From Bacteroidaceae bacterium (lineage in GTDB: Bacteria; Bacteroidota; Bacteroidia; Bacteroidales; Muribaculaceae), in the NCBI GenBank assembly GCA_021768245.1, contig JAETNO010000005.1, positions 186,001 through 250,000 on the forward strand: a stretch of 64,000 bases of DNA, written 5' to 3'. The notes beneath the pieces were generated by a model. It searched no databases and was not told the origin of the DNA. It saw only the letters and a list, made by a program, of their open reading frames with translations. The position numbers and the translations under genes were made by a program. Positions 1 to 8,573 of this stretch are shown here, in pieces. The stretch's first letter is position 1; every line of letters starts with the position of its first letter.

Positions 1-2
1 AC

Positions 3-521
3 AGCACCGAGCATGTCGACGTAATCTCCATCCTCGCCGAGGCCGCCAAGTCAAGGGAAATCCAGGAGTGCATGACCCTGCCCCGCACGGTGGCGCCCGC
101 TCCCGAAGAATTCTCATACTCCCAGGCCCACCAGCAGCAACCGGCTCCGCAGACAGGCTATCAGCAGCCCCTCTACCGACAGCCTCAGCAGCAGCCATAT
201 CAGCAGGCTCCGGCACAGCAACAGATGCAGCAACCGGCCCAACAGCCCGCGCAGCAACCTTACCAGCCGGCAGCCCAACAAGTGCAACAGCCGACCCAGC
301 AGGCATATCAGCAGCCCGTCAACCCCTATGCCCACCAGGCACAGAGCATCACGAACGCCACTGTCCAAAGCCAGCAGGCACCCCAGCAGCAGCCCTACAA
401 TCCTCCTGCCGCACCGGAAAAGAAAAGCGGATTCGCCAAACTGCTGGGGTCAGTGCGCGACCGTGTCGTAGCCCTCATGACCGAACCCGTCGAGGACGAC
501 GATGTCGAAAACGATGAATAA
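3..521 (+). CDS. ftsA: Cell division protein FtsA, C-terminal part (5' end outside window)
   Basis: The frame is open from the first bases of the window, so this is the tail of a longer gene. It lies 70 bases upstream of ftsZ, the usual ftsA-ftsZ order. FtsA is the actin-like protein that tethers FtsZ filaments to the inner membrane. What is visible is a short end of a folded domain (about 25 residues), a linker of roughly 110 residues made largely of Gln, Pro, Ala and Tyr, then a basic amphipathic stretch (KKSGFAKLLGSVRDRVVALM) and an acidic tail. The amphipathic stretch fits the membrane-targeting helix that ends FtsA proteins. Identification rests on position and on this architecture, because the actin-like core is outside the window. 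The Q/P-rich linker is unusually long compared with E. coli FtsA, but extended linkers are plausible in this phylum. Confidence 0.8.
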   Translation, partial: STEHVDVISILAEAAKSREIQECMTLPRTVAPAPEEFSYSQAHQQQPAPQTGYQQPLYRQPQQQPYQQAPAQQQMQQPAQQPAQQPYQPAAQQVQQPTQQAYQQPVNPYAHQAQSITNATVQSQQAPQQQPYNPPAAPEKKSGFAKLLGSVRDRVVALMTEPVEDDDVENDE

Positions 522-591
522 ACCACCGACTATCGACAAGGATGAATAACTGAGTAAAAACTATCAAAGAACACATATTCCCAAATCAGAA

Positions 592-2013
592 ATGGACGAA
601 CTCAAGAAACAATATAATCAGGACATCTCCGACACTTCGGTGTTTCAAGGTAGCAACGGAGCTTCCGACCTCGTCTGCAACATAATGGCAATCGGCGTCG
701 GCGGAGGTGGCAACAATGCCGTAAACCACATGTATGTCCAGGGCATCAAGAATGTGTCCTTTGTAAACATCAATACAGACCACCAGACTCTCTGCCACTC
801 GCAGGTGCCCCACACCCTTGAAATCGGCGACGGTCTCGGCGCAGGCAACAAGCCCGAGAAAGCGCGCGACTTCGCCGAGGAGAGTGCCGACGAAATAGCC
901 GCCCTCTTCGACGACCAGACAAAGATGGTGTTCATCACTGCAGGCATGGGAGGCGGCACCGGCACCGGAGCGGCTCCCGTAGTGGCGCGCATAGCCAAGG
1001 AACGCGGGCTCCTGACCATAGGCATCGTCACCATCCCCTTCCTCTTCGAGGGACAGAAAAAAATCAAGAAAGCGATTGCCGGAGCCGACGAGATGGCCAA
1101 GCATGTCGACGCACTGCTCGTGATCAACAACGAGCGTCTCGGCGAAATCTATGGCGACCTCGACTTCCTCAACGCTTTCGGCAAGGCCGACGACACCCTC
1201 TCCATCGCCGCCCGCTCGATTTCGGAACTCATCACATGCAACGGCCTCATAAACCTTGACTTCAACGACGTCGACACCACTCTGCGCGACGGCGGCGCGG
1301 CCATCATCTCCACAGGTTTCGGCGAAGGCGAAAGCCGCGTCACCAAGGCCATCCACGACGCCCTCAATTCACCGCTGCTCAAAAACCGCGACATTCTCGG
1401 CTCCAAGAAGCTCCTCTTCAACCTCTTCTTCAACCCCAACGCCGAAGAGAAGTTCCTCATGAGCGAAACACGCGAAATCACCGACTTCATCGGCTCCATC
1501 AACACGGATGTCGACGTAATCTGGGGTGTGGGCTTTGACGAGACTCTCGGCAACGGAGTGAAAATGACAATCCTCGCCGCAGGCTTCGACGTGAGCCTCC
1601 GCGAAGAGGAGGACGGCCTTATGGAAAATGGCGGAGGTTTCGTGTTCGGCGGACGCCCCGGAAACCGTCCCGCAACCACCGCTCCCGGCGCGCGCACCGC
1701 ACCGGCCGCTGCCCCGGCCCCCGCTGCACCAAAACCGGCGCCGAAAGCCCCGGAAGTATCCGACGAACGTCTCGCCGAGGAATACGGTATCACCAAAATC
1801 AAGGATCTCACCGAAGGCAAGGACCGCTCCTCGACCATCATCCTCGGCCTCAACCAGCTCGACGACGACGCCATCTGCGACATTCTCGAGAAGCATCCCA
1901 CCTATAAGCGTGACCGCAAGATAGTGGAGGATGTGCGCAACGGAGCCGTCGACACCGCCGCCACCGTGACATCCCCCACCAGAAACTCCTCCACCCAGTT
2001 CATCTTCGGATAG
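592..2013 (+). CDS. ftsZ: Cell division GTPase FtsZ
   Basis: Tubulin-like GTPase that polymerises into the Z ring at midcell and recruits the septal wall machinery. The nucleotide-binding N-terminal motif GVGGGGNNA is at residues 35-43, the tubulin signature GGGTGTG at 120-126, and the catalytic T7 loop NLDFNDVD at 221-228. After the GTPase core (about residue 340) comes an Ala/Pro-rich linker and a conserved-peptide-like stretch HPTYKR at 435-440. This peptide, which normally sits at the very C-terminus and binds FtsA, is here followed by a further 33 residues ending in QFIFG. The 473-residue length is longer than E. coli FtsZ (383). The gene follows ftsA by 70 bases and is probably cotranscribed with it; a strong palindromic terminator lies 28 bases after the stop. 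Confidence 0.97.
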   Translation: MDELKKQYNQDISDTSVFQGSNGASDLVCNIMAIGVGGGGNNAVNHMYVQGIKNVSFVNINTDHQTLCHSQVPHTLEIGDGLGAGNKPEKARDFAEESADEIAALFDDQTKMVFITAGMGGGTGTGAAPVVARIAKERGLLTIGIVTIPFLFEGQKKIKKAIAGADEMAKHVDALLVINNERLGEIYGDLDFLNAFGKADDTLSIAARSISELITCNGLINLDFNDVDTTLRDGGAAIISTGFGEGESRVTKAIHDALNSPLLKNRDILGSKKLLFNLFFNPNAEEKFLMSETREITDFIGSINTDVDVIWGVGFDETLGNGVKMTILAAGFDVSLREEEDGLMENGGGFVFGGRPGNRPATTAPGARTAPAAAPAPAAPKPAPKAPEVSDERLAEEYGITKIKDLTEGKDRSSTIILGLNQLDDDAICDILEKHPTYKRDRKIVEDVRNGAVDTAATVTSPTRNSSTQFIFG

Positions 2014-2040
2014 AACATCCCCGGAAGCTATCTAAAATAA

Positions 2041-2104
2041 TTATGTCCCTTATGTACATTCTGTGCCTGGTTTTTATGGCACAGAATGTACATAAGGGAC
2101 ATAA
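2041..2104. terminator. Perfect 27-bp palindrome after ftsZ; member of a dispersed repeat family
   Basis: Arms 2041-2067 and 2078-2104 are perfectly complementary, with a 10-base loop containing a T run. It starts 28 bases after the ftsZ stop and should fold into a very stable hairpin, so it probably ends the ftsA-ftsZ transcript. The core word TGTCCCTTATGTACATT recurs in palindromes at 10007-10059, 31611-31657 and 59910-59969 (see findings). Confidence 0.75.
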
Positions 2105-2228
2105 GCTCTATATGGGACGGATTTTTCATTATCGCGGCTGATTCCTGTGCATAATCGCAGTCGGGAAGGGGAGCGGGAGGGTTAATTTTGTGGTCATAAT
2201 CATAATAACTTTAAAGCAAATTCCGCAT

Positions 2229-2795
2229 ATGACCATGACCGTTCCTATGACAGCGATTACAGGTGAGAGAATATCCATCAGAGCCAAAAAGGCGAGGTGG
2301 GACAGGCCTGTGAGCAAAGCAATCTATGCCCGTCTCAGGATGAAAGCCGAGGCGATGGCCCAATCAGTTGCGCAGGGGCCGTCCTTTGTCGACTATGTGA
2401 TGGGATTCATCGACGAATATCTCACCCGCCGCGAAGTGCCCCACTGGACCGTCCATAAAGCTATACTTGGCTATTTCCATGCCTTGAAAGACGATATCGA
2501 CAAAGCAATCGAGCGCTGCCGGCGTGCCCGCATGCGTGCCGCCGAGAGGAAAGCCGAAAAAGAAGCCGCAAGGATGAGGGAAATGGCTGAAGACACTCTC
2601 CAGGCGGAAGAAATTGATGCAGACTCTTCAAATGAAACAGGCGGGGCGACCGAAAAATCCAAGGGAAGAAAGACCAAGAGCCATAGAAGACAAAAGTACG
2701 GAAATCACAGATGGATTAACACAATAACCCTACTTTTCAACAGCTTAAGGGATAAACATATATTCCACCGACAGAAGGTTCCAATAATACGATAA
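2229..2795 (+). CDS. Hypothetical basic protein, function unknown
   Basis: A protein of 188 residues that I do not recognise. The N-terminal two thirds are rich in Arg, Lys and Ala and predicted mostly helical (KAIYARLRMKAEAMAQSV), followed by a charged, possibly coiled-coil stretch (residues 90-125, RRARMRAAERKAEKEAAR) and a low-complexity basic tail. The reading frame is open from a GTG at 2190, but a Bacteroidetes-type -7 box (TAATTTTG, 2183-2190) overlaps that GTG, so the ATG at 2229 (or 2235) is the likelier start. There is no signal peptide or membrane segment. It stands alone between the ftsZ terminator and the susC leader. The basic, helical composition would suit a nucleic-acid-binding protein, but that is only a guess. 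Confidence 0.5.
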   Translation: MTMTVPMTAITGERISIRAKKARWDRPVSKAIYARLRMKAEAMAQSVAQGPSFVDYVMGFIDEYLTRREVPHWTVHKAILGYFHALKDDIDKAIERCRRARMRAAERKAEKEAARMREMAEDTLQAEEIDADSSNETGGATEKSKGRKTKSHRRQKYGNHRWINTITLLFNSLRDKHIFHRQKVPIIR

Positions 2796-3142
2796 GCCTT
2801 CTTCTCTAATATTAATATAATTTAACATTGCAGGGTGGATAAAAACATAAATTGTGTTTAATTTTGCAAAAATTTTATAGAGTTAGCAATCTGACCGGCT
2901 ACCGAAACTCTGTAAATGTTTTGTTAGGGAATTTTAGCGGACACCATCTCAACTCAATCGTCTGTGACCGAACCGGGATTCACGGCAATCTTAAATACCA
3001 ATACCACAAATCACTATCTATCTCCTGATGTCATTTGTGAATCTCTGTGCTTCCAAAGTCCGGCTTCTAATCCCAGCGCATACAATAGTCTTGAATTTTC
3101 TACATGCAAAATTAACTGTATATTTTAACCATTAAATCTATT
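2796..3142 (+). promoter_or_regulatory. AT-rich leader and promoter region upstream of susC
   Basis: There are 347 bases without a recognisable gene. A -7-like box TAATTTTG lies at 2859-2866 (no convincing -33), which would give a leader of about 270 bases for the SusC gene. A short inverted repeat (AGAGTT near 2879, AACTCT near 2906) could form a stem near the start of the leader. On the opposite strand another perfect -7 box (TAATTTTG, complement of 3107-3114) points away from susC into the leader. No riboswitch class was recognised. Confidence 0.4.
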
Positions 3143-6100
3143 ATGAGAATCAAACAAGGCTTTGTGTCGGCCAAAAGGCGCGACATCATGCTCCGGCTTT
3201 GTGCATTTCTGACACTCTTCATGGCGACATTCGCCATGAGCGCTCAGACACAGACGGTGAAAGGCACGGTTATTGACAACGAGGGAGAGCCCTTGATTGG
3301 CGCCAACGTAGTGGTAGTAGGAACCACCAACGGCGTTTCAACCGATGTCGACGGCAACTATTCACTCAAAAACGTTGCTTCCGGAGCCAAACTCCGCTTC
3401 AGTTATGTAGGCTACGCGACCCGGGAAATCGCGGTCAAAGGCCAGACAGTAATCAATGTGACCCTTGAACCCGAAGCTTCGATGCTCGACGAGGTCGTGG
3501 CTATCGGCTACGCTACCGTACGCCGTAAGGACCTCACCGCTGCCACCGCCTCGGTAGGCGGAGCCGAGCTTGCGCGCGTCCCCGCGACAACAGCCGCACA
3601 GGCCCTTACGGGTAAGGCCGCCGGTGTCAACATCATCACCCAGAGCGGTGCCCCCGGTGCAGACATCAACATCACAGTGCGTGGCGGTACATCAATCACC
3701 CAGGGTTCCGAGCCCCTCTATATCGTCGACGGCTTCAAGATGGACCATGGCCTCCAGAATGTCGATATCAACGATATCGAGACTATCGACGTGATGAAGG
3801 ACGCCTCCGCGACAGCAATCTACGGTTCAGCCGGTGCAAACGGTGTGATTCTCATCACCACCAAGTCAGGCAAGGCCGGTAAGAGCGAAGTCAACTACAA
3901 CGGTTATGTCAGCTTCTCGCGCCTCGGCAAGAAACTCGACCTTCTCGGCGTTGAGGAATATGTGAAATATCAATATGAATTCCAGTCGCTCCGTGGCAAC
4001 GCCGACAGCTTCTCAGGCATCTTCGGAGGAAGCGTGACAGACCCCGACTTCTACACAGGCGCATATGACCGCATAGCCCGCGACTACCGCAACCGCGAGG
4101 GCATCGACTGGCAGGACGAAGTGTTCGGCAGCACAGGCGTGACCCAGAACCACAACGTGAACATCACCGGTGGCACCGACCGCACAAACTTCATGGTCAG
4201 CTACAACTACACCGGCGAGGACGGCATCATGAAGAAACACAATTACACCAAGAACAGTGTCCGCGCCAAACTCCGTCACGAGCTCTTCAAAGGCGTGCGC
4301 TTCGACTTCTCAACCAGCTTCCAGTCGACCACTGTCGAAGGCGGCGGCTCTCTCGGCGGCACCCTCAAGCAGACAATCCTACAGCCCGTGACCGGTGGCG
4401 AACGCTGGACCAACGACCAGATGCTCAACACCGACCTTACGGAAGACTTCGCATCAATGCCCGGCAGCACCAACTATGATGCCAACAACCCCCTTATCAA
4501 CAACAACGCTATCGACAACAAGCGCCACAAACGCATGGTGACTGTCAATGCAGGCATTGAAATCGACATCATCAAGGGCCTGACGTTCCGCTCCGCAGGC
4601 AGCTACATGTGGGAACAGACCCGCAAGGACTACTGGGACAACGGTAAGACAAAGACCGCTTTCAACAACAAAAGTATCTACGGCTATGGCTCACGCAACA
4701 ACAGTGAGAACTCCAACTGGCAGATTACAAACACGTTGAACTACATGTTCGACATCAACAAGAAACACAACTTCACCGTCCTCCTCGGTCAGGAAACCGC
4801 CCACTGGGAATCCATGAACCTCGACAACGAGTACCACAGCTTCCCTGACGGCAACTTCGGACTCAACGACGTGAAGATGGGTACCCCCTACAAATGGGAA
4901 TCAGGAAAATCAGAGGTAGGCCTCGTGTCAGTCTTCGGTCGTCTGTCATACGGATATGAAGGAAAATATCTCGTCAACGCCACAGTGCGCGGCGACGGTA
5001 CCTCAAAGTTCGCCCGTGGTAACAAATGGGACTTCTTCCCATCCGTGTCAGCCGCATGGCGAATCTCAGAGGAAAAATTCATGGAAGCTACACGCGACTA
5101 TATCCAGAACCTCAAACTCCGCGCAGGCTACGGTGTTGCCGGCAACAACAAGATTGACAACAACATGTATGCCACCACCTACAAGTCAGGATTCTACGGA
5201 GTCGGAAATTCGGCAGGAAACACCTATGTGCCCGGCACCACCCTCGGCAACCCTGACCTCGTATGGGAAAAGACCAAGACAGTCAACATAGGTCTCGACG
5301 TCTCGGCCTTCAACAACCGAGTGAACCTCCAGGTCGACTGGTACAACAACCAATCCGACAACCTCCTCATCAAGAACAAGATTCCAAGCTCTACAGGCTA
5401 CACTGACCAGTATCAGAACATCGGCTCCATCCGCAACCGTGGTGTGGAAATCGTCCTCAACACGGTCAACATCTCCACACGCGACTTCTCCTGGACCATG
5501 GACTTCAACATCGCCTTCAACAAGTCGAAAGTGCTCTCGCTCTACGGCAAAGGCAAAGAAGAGCCCTGGATCAAGGACTATGAATCGCGCATGGGTTTCC
5601 TCATCGAAAAAGGCAAGCCTCTCGGACAGTTCTACGGCCTTGTCTATGACGGCATCTACACCACCGACCAGTTCGACCAGCTCCCCGACGGAACATATCA
5701 GCTCAAGGACGGCGAACCCTATCTCAAGGGCTCCAACCGCAAGGCCGTACGTCCCGGCGACGTGAAATACAAGCCCATCTCAGGCGAGACCGACAGCGAC
5801 GGCAACCCCGTATGGAGTCTCAACGACCGCACCATCATCGGCAACGCAGCTCCGAAGTTCACAGGCGGATGGAACAACACTTTCCGCTACAAAGGTTTCG
5901 ACCTCAACGTGTTCATGAACTTCAGCTACGGCAACAAGGTCTTCAACATGAGCACACAGCGCTTCATCGGCCCGTACCTCCCCAACCAGAACACCCTTGC
6001 GGCCATGGCCAACCGCTTCACCCTCATCGACCCCGTCACAGGTGTGGAATGTAAGGACCTCAACCGTCTCGCCGAAATCAACCCCGGCCAGTATAGCGGC

Positions 6101-6415
6101 AATCTGATGTGGAGCCTCTCCGACATGAACAAGACAGCCATCTCCGACCATACAAGCTACTATATCGAAGATGCATCCTTCCTCCGCATCAACACCATCA
6201 CCCTCGGCTACACGCTGCCAAAATCGCTCACCCAGAAAGCGCATATAAGCAACCTCCGCGTCTACGCCACAGCCAACAACATCCATACATTCACCGACTA
6301 CACCGGCTATGACCCCGAAGTGGCTGTAAACTCAAGCGCCCTCACACCGGGTATCGACAACTCATCATATCCCCGCGCCAAGAGCTGGGTAATCGGTCTC
6401 AACCTCACTTTCTAA
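3143..6415 (+). CDS. SusC/RagA-family TonB-dependent outer membrane transporter
   Basis: Outer-membrane barrel that imports oligosaccharides with its SusD partner, energised through TonB. The 1090-residue length is typical. A signal peptide ends near SAQ (residue 35); an internal ATG at 3188 is an alternative start. The carboxypeptidase-regulatory-like domain follows (GTVIDNEGEPLIGANVVVVG), then a TonB-box-like region (MLDEVVAIGYATVRRKD), the plug domain with the SusC signature DINDIETIDVMKDASATAIY, and a long beta-barrel ending in an aromatic residue (LNLTF). The SusD gene follows after 17 bases, so they form one operon. The downstream PL1 lyase suggests a pectic substrate. There is no sigma/anti-sigma or hybrid two-component regulator beside it. 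Confidence 0.95.
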   Translation: MRIKQGFVSAKRRDIMLRLCAFLTLFMATFAMSAQTQTVKGTVIDNEGEPLIGANVVVVGTTNGVSTDVDGNYSLKNVASGAKLRFSYVGYATREIAVKGQTVINVTLEPEASMLDEVVAIGYATVRRKDLTAATASVGGAELARVPATTAAQALTGKAAGVNIITQSGAPGADINITVRGGTSITQGSEPLYIVDGFKMDHGLQNVDINDIETIDVMKDASATAIYGSAGANGVILITTKSGKAGKSEVNYNGYVSFSRLGKKLDLLGVEEYVKYQYEFQSLRGNADSFSGIFGGSVTDPDFYTGAYDRIARDYRNREGIDWQDEVFGSTGVTQNHNVNITGGTDRTNFMVSYNYTGEDGIMKKHNYTKNSVRAKLRHELFKGVRFDFSTSFQSTTVEGGGSLGGTLKQTILQPVTGGERWTNDQMLNTDLTEDFASMPGSTNYDANNPLINNNAIDNKRHKRMVTVNAGIEIDIIKGLTFRSAGSYMWEQTRKDYWDNGKTKTAFNNKSIYGYGSRNNSENSNWQITNTLNYMFDINKKHNFTVLLGQETAHWESMNLDNEYHSFPDGNFGLNDVKMGTPYKWESGKSEVGLVSVFGRLSYGYEGKYLVNATVRGDGTSKFARGNKWDFFPSVSAAWRISEEKFMEATRDYIQNLKLRAGYGVAGNNKIDNNMYATTYKSGFYGVGNSAGNTYVPGTTLGNPDLVWEKTKTVNIGLDVSAFNNRVNLQVDWYNNQSDNLLIKNKIPSSTGYTDQYQNIGSIRNRGVEIVLNTVNISTRDFSWTMDFNIAFNKSKVLSLYGKGKEEPWIKDYESRMGFLIEKGKPLGQFYGLVYDGIYTTDQFDQLPDGTYQLKDGEPYLKGSNRKAVRPGDVKYKPISGETDSDGNPVWSLNDRTIIGNAAPKFTGGWNNTFRYKGFDLNVFMNFSYGNKVFNMSTQRFIGPYLPNQNTLAAMANRFTLIDPVTGVECKDLNRLAEINPGQYSGNLMWSLSDMNKTAISDHTSYYIEDASFLRINTITLGYTLPKSLTQKAHISNLRVYATANNIHTFTDYTGYDPEVAVNSSALTPGIDNSSYPRAKSWVIGLNLTF

Positions 6416-6432
6416 GCCAAAGAAAATAAATC

Positions 6433-8439
6433 ATGAAAAAGATATTCAACATACTGGCTGCAGCCACGCTCCTTGCAGGAACTACTTCATGCGAGGACTG
6501 GCTCGACATGCCTTCCGAATCTTCGGCCGACAGCGAATCAGTGTTCGCCACCATAAGCCGAGCTGACATGACCGTAGCCGGGTGCTATGCCTCGCTCCAC
6601 ACCCAGGAGCTCGGCTATCAGCTCCTTGAAGGCACCGACGAATGTGCGTCGAAAGAAAACAACTCGAAGTACAACGTCAGCAACTACGACTACACCAACC
6701 TCACCGGCATGCTCTCCAACACCTATACAGCAATGTATAAGTCAATCGAGTATGCCAACGTCTGCATCTCCAAGCTTGAAGGCGTCAGCGCATCGACCGA
6801 TGCCGAAAAGATACATCTTGACGGCCTTATGGGCGAGGCCCTTGCAGTGCGCGCCTATGCCTACTGGAATCTCGTCCGCTTCTACGGCGACGTACCCTTC
6901 TCCATCAAGCCGACATCGCAGCTCACCACCTTCGAATCATCGCGCACGAGCCGCGACGTAATCTACGACCAGTGTATCGAAGACCTCCAGCGCGCCACCG
7001 AACTACTCCCCTGGCGCAGTGAAGGCTATCTCACCACCCCCGAACGCTTCACAAAGAACGCGGCCTATGGTATCCTCGCCCGCGTGGCCCTCTACGCAGC
7101 CGGCTACTCCCTCCGCTGGGACCTCAGCACCGTGCCCTACAACAACAGCACTGTACGCATAGCCCAGCGCGACGACCAGGCCCGCATCAACGAGCTATAC
7201 AAGATTGCCGCAGACGCCTGCTATGAAGTAATCAAAAAAGGCGAGAACGACCTTCTCGACAACTACGACCAGCTCTACCGCGACATCGCCATGAAGGTCT
7301 TCAACAAAGAGACCATGCTTGAATACGGCTGGTATGGAGGCAAGGCTCAGGCAAGCGACTGCCGCACCGGCTATGTCAACGGCATCCCCACCACCGGCGA
7401 AAGCGCCGAAATGGGCAAGGGTGGCTCACAGATGATGGCCATGCCTACATTCTATTTCGAATTCGACGAAGGCGACCAGCGTCGCGACGTATCGGTCTGC
7501 AACTATGCGCTCGTCCTTAGCAAATCCGGCGACAAGTACCGCATGAACACCTATGCCGGTATGGGAATCGGTAAATTCCGTATCAACTGGAAAGCCGGCA
7601 TAGGATCCGACGCATCACACCGTGACATGAACTGGCCCATCCTCCGTTATGCCGACGTTCTACTGATGTATGCCGAGGCCCTCAACGAGCTCAACAACGG
7701 CCCGACAAGCGAGGCTATCGAAGCAGTGAAGAAAGTGCGTATGCGCGCTTTCCGCAAAGACGCGTCAAAGATTGGCGCTATCCCCACAAACTATGCCCAA
7801 TTCCGCGACTACATCATCAAGGAACGCAAACTCGAGCTCAACAACGAGGGTCTGCGCCGCACCGACCTCACCCGCTGGGGCATCCAGTATGAACACCTCA
7901 TGGCCGAGAAGCAGAAACTCGTGGATCTCTGCAACCACGAAGGACAATACGCCAACGTAGCTCCCTACCGTGCCTTCAACATCACCTCCAAACCGACCCT
8001 CAGAGACCCCAACATCGCTCTCCCCTATATCGATGTCACTGAAGCCGATCTCGCCCTTATGGACATTTCCGACGCCGACCTCAAGAAACTCCACGTCCTC
8101 AACAAGGACTACAAACAGAACGACGTGAAATGTAAGTTCTACCAGGCCGACGGCAAGATCTACTTCAACCAGAATCTCGTGCCTGCCGGCGCGCAGAAGG
8201 TGAAGGAAGTCGAATATTCCATCGTCAATATGTTCAGCGTCAACACCTCGACCCAGAAGGGTAACCTCTCGGTTGTAGCCGTCGACGGCATCTCAAGCAA
8301 CAATGCATGGATTACCGGCGCTACAGGAGTCTTCTACGGCCTCACGAAGTTCAAGACAGAGCTGATGCCCTTCAACCAGACAAACATCATCGATGTCAAC
8401 CCCGGTCTCGCAGGCCAGCAGCATCCCGGATATAACTGA
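6433..8439 (+). CDS. SusD/RagB-family outer membrane glycan-binding lipoprotein
   Basis: Surface lipoprotein that caps the SusC barrel and binds the glycan to be imported. The N-terminus has a lipoprotein signal with lipobox LAGTTSC, acylated Cys20. The start of the mature protein (EDWLDMPSES) and the helical TPR-like body (DGLMGEALAVRAYAYWNLVR; LRYADVLLMYAEALNELNNG; EGLRRTDLTRWGI region) are characteristic of the SusD family. The 668-residue length is at the upper end of the family. It is cotranscribed with the SusC gene (17-base gap). A strong terminator lies 44 bases after the stop, separating it from the pectate lyase gene. Confidence 0.94.
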   Translation: MKKIFNILAAATLLAGTTSCEDWLDMPSESSADSESVFATISRADMTVAGCYASLHTQELGYQLLEGTDECASKENNSKYNVSNYDYTNLTGMLSNTYTAMYKSIEYANVCISKLEGVSASTDAEKIHLDGLMGEALAVRAYAYWNLVRFYGDVPFSIKPTSQLTTFESSRTSRDVIYDQCIEDLQRATELLPWRSEGYLTTPERFTKNAAYGILARVALYAAGYSLRWDLSTVPYNNSTVRIAQRDDQARINELYKIAADACYEVIKKGENDLLDNYDQLYRDIAMKVFNKETMLEYGWYGGKAQASDCRTGYVNGIPTTGESAEMGKGGSQMMAMPTFYFEFDEGDQRRDVSVCNYALVLSKSGDKYRMNTYAGMGIGKFRINWKAGIGSDASHRDMNWPILRYADVLLMYAEALNELNNGPTSEAIEAVKKVRMRAFRKDASKIGAIPTNYAQFRDYIIKERKLELNNEGLRRTDLTRWGIQYEHLMAEKQKLVDLCNHEGQYANVAPYRAFNITSKPTLRDPNIALPYIDVTEADLALMDISDADLKKLHVLNKDYKQNDVKCKFYQADGKIYFNQNLVPAGAQKVKEVEYSIVNMFSVNTSTQKGNLSVVAVDGISSNNAWITGATGVFYGLTKFKTELMPFNQTNIIDVNPGLAGQQHPGYN

Positions 8440-8482
8440 TACCTCTGCAAAGGAGCAAGTCTTTCATAAATAATATCCGCAG

Positions 8483-8524
8483 GGGCGTGTCAATTTCCGC
8501 GACTTTGACACGCCCTTTTTTTTT
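8483..8524 (+). terminator. Rho-independent terminator after susCD
   Basis: GC-rich stem GGGCGTGTCAA (8483-8493) pairs with TTGACACGCCC (8505-8515), followed by a run of about nine T. It is a textbook intrinsic terminator between the SusD and lyase genes. It should limit, though perhaps not abolish, transcription into the lyase gene. Confidence 0.88.
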
Positions 8525-8573
8525 CAAAATTCCGTTTTATCAGACAAACTACATGCATTTCAACACACAAACC

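Noticed and set aside
8487..8573. More distal start of the pectate lyase
   Set aside because: It begins inside the susCD terminator and would hide the signal peptide; the ATG at 8574 starts a typical one.
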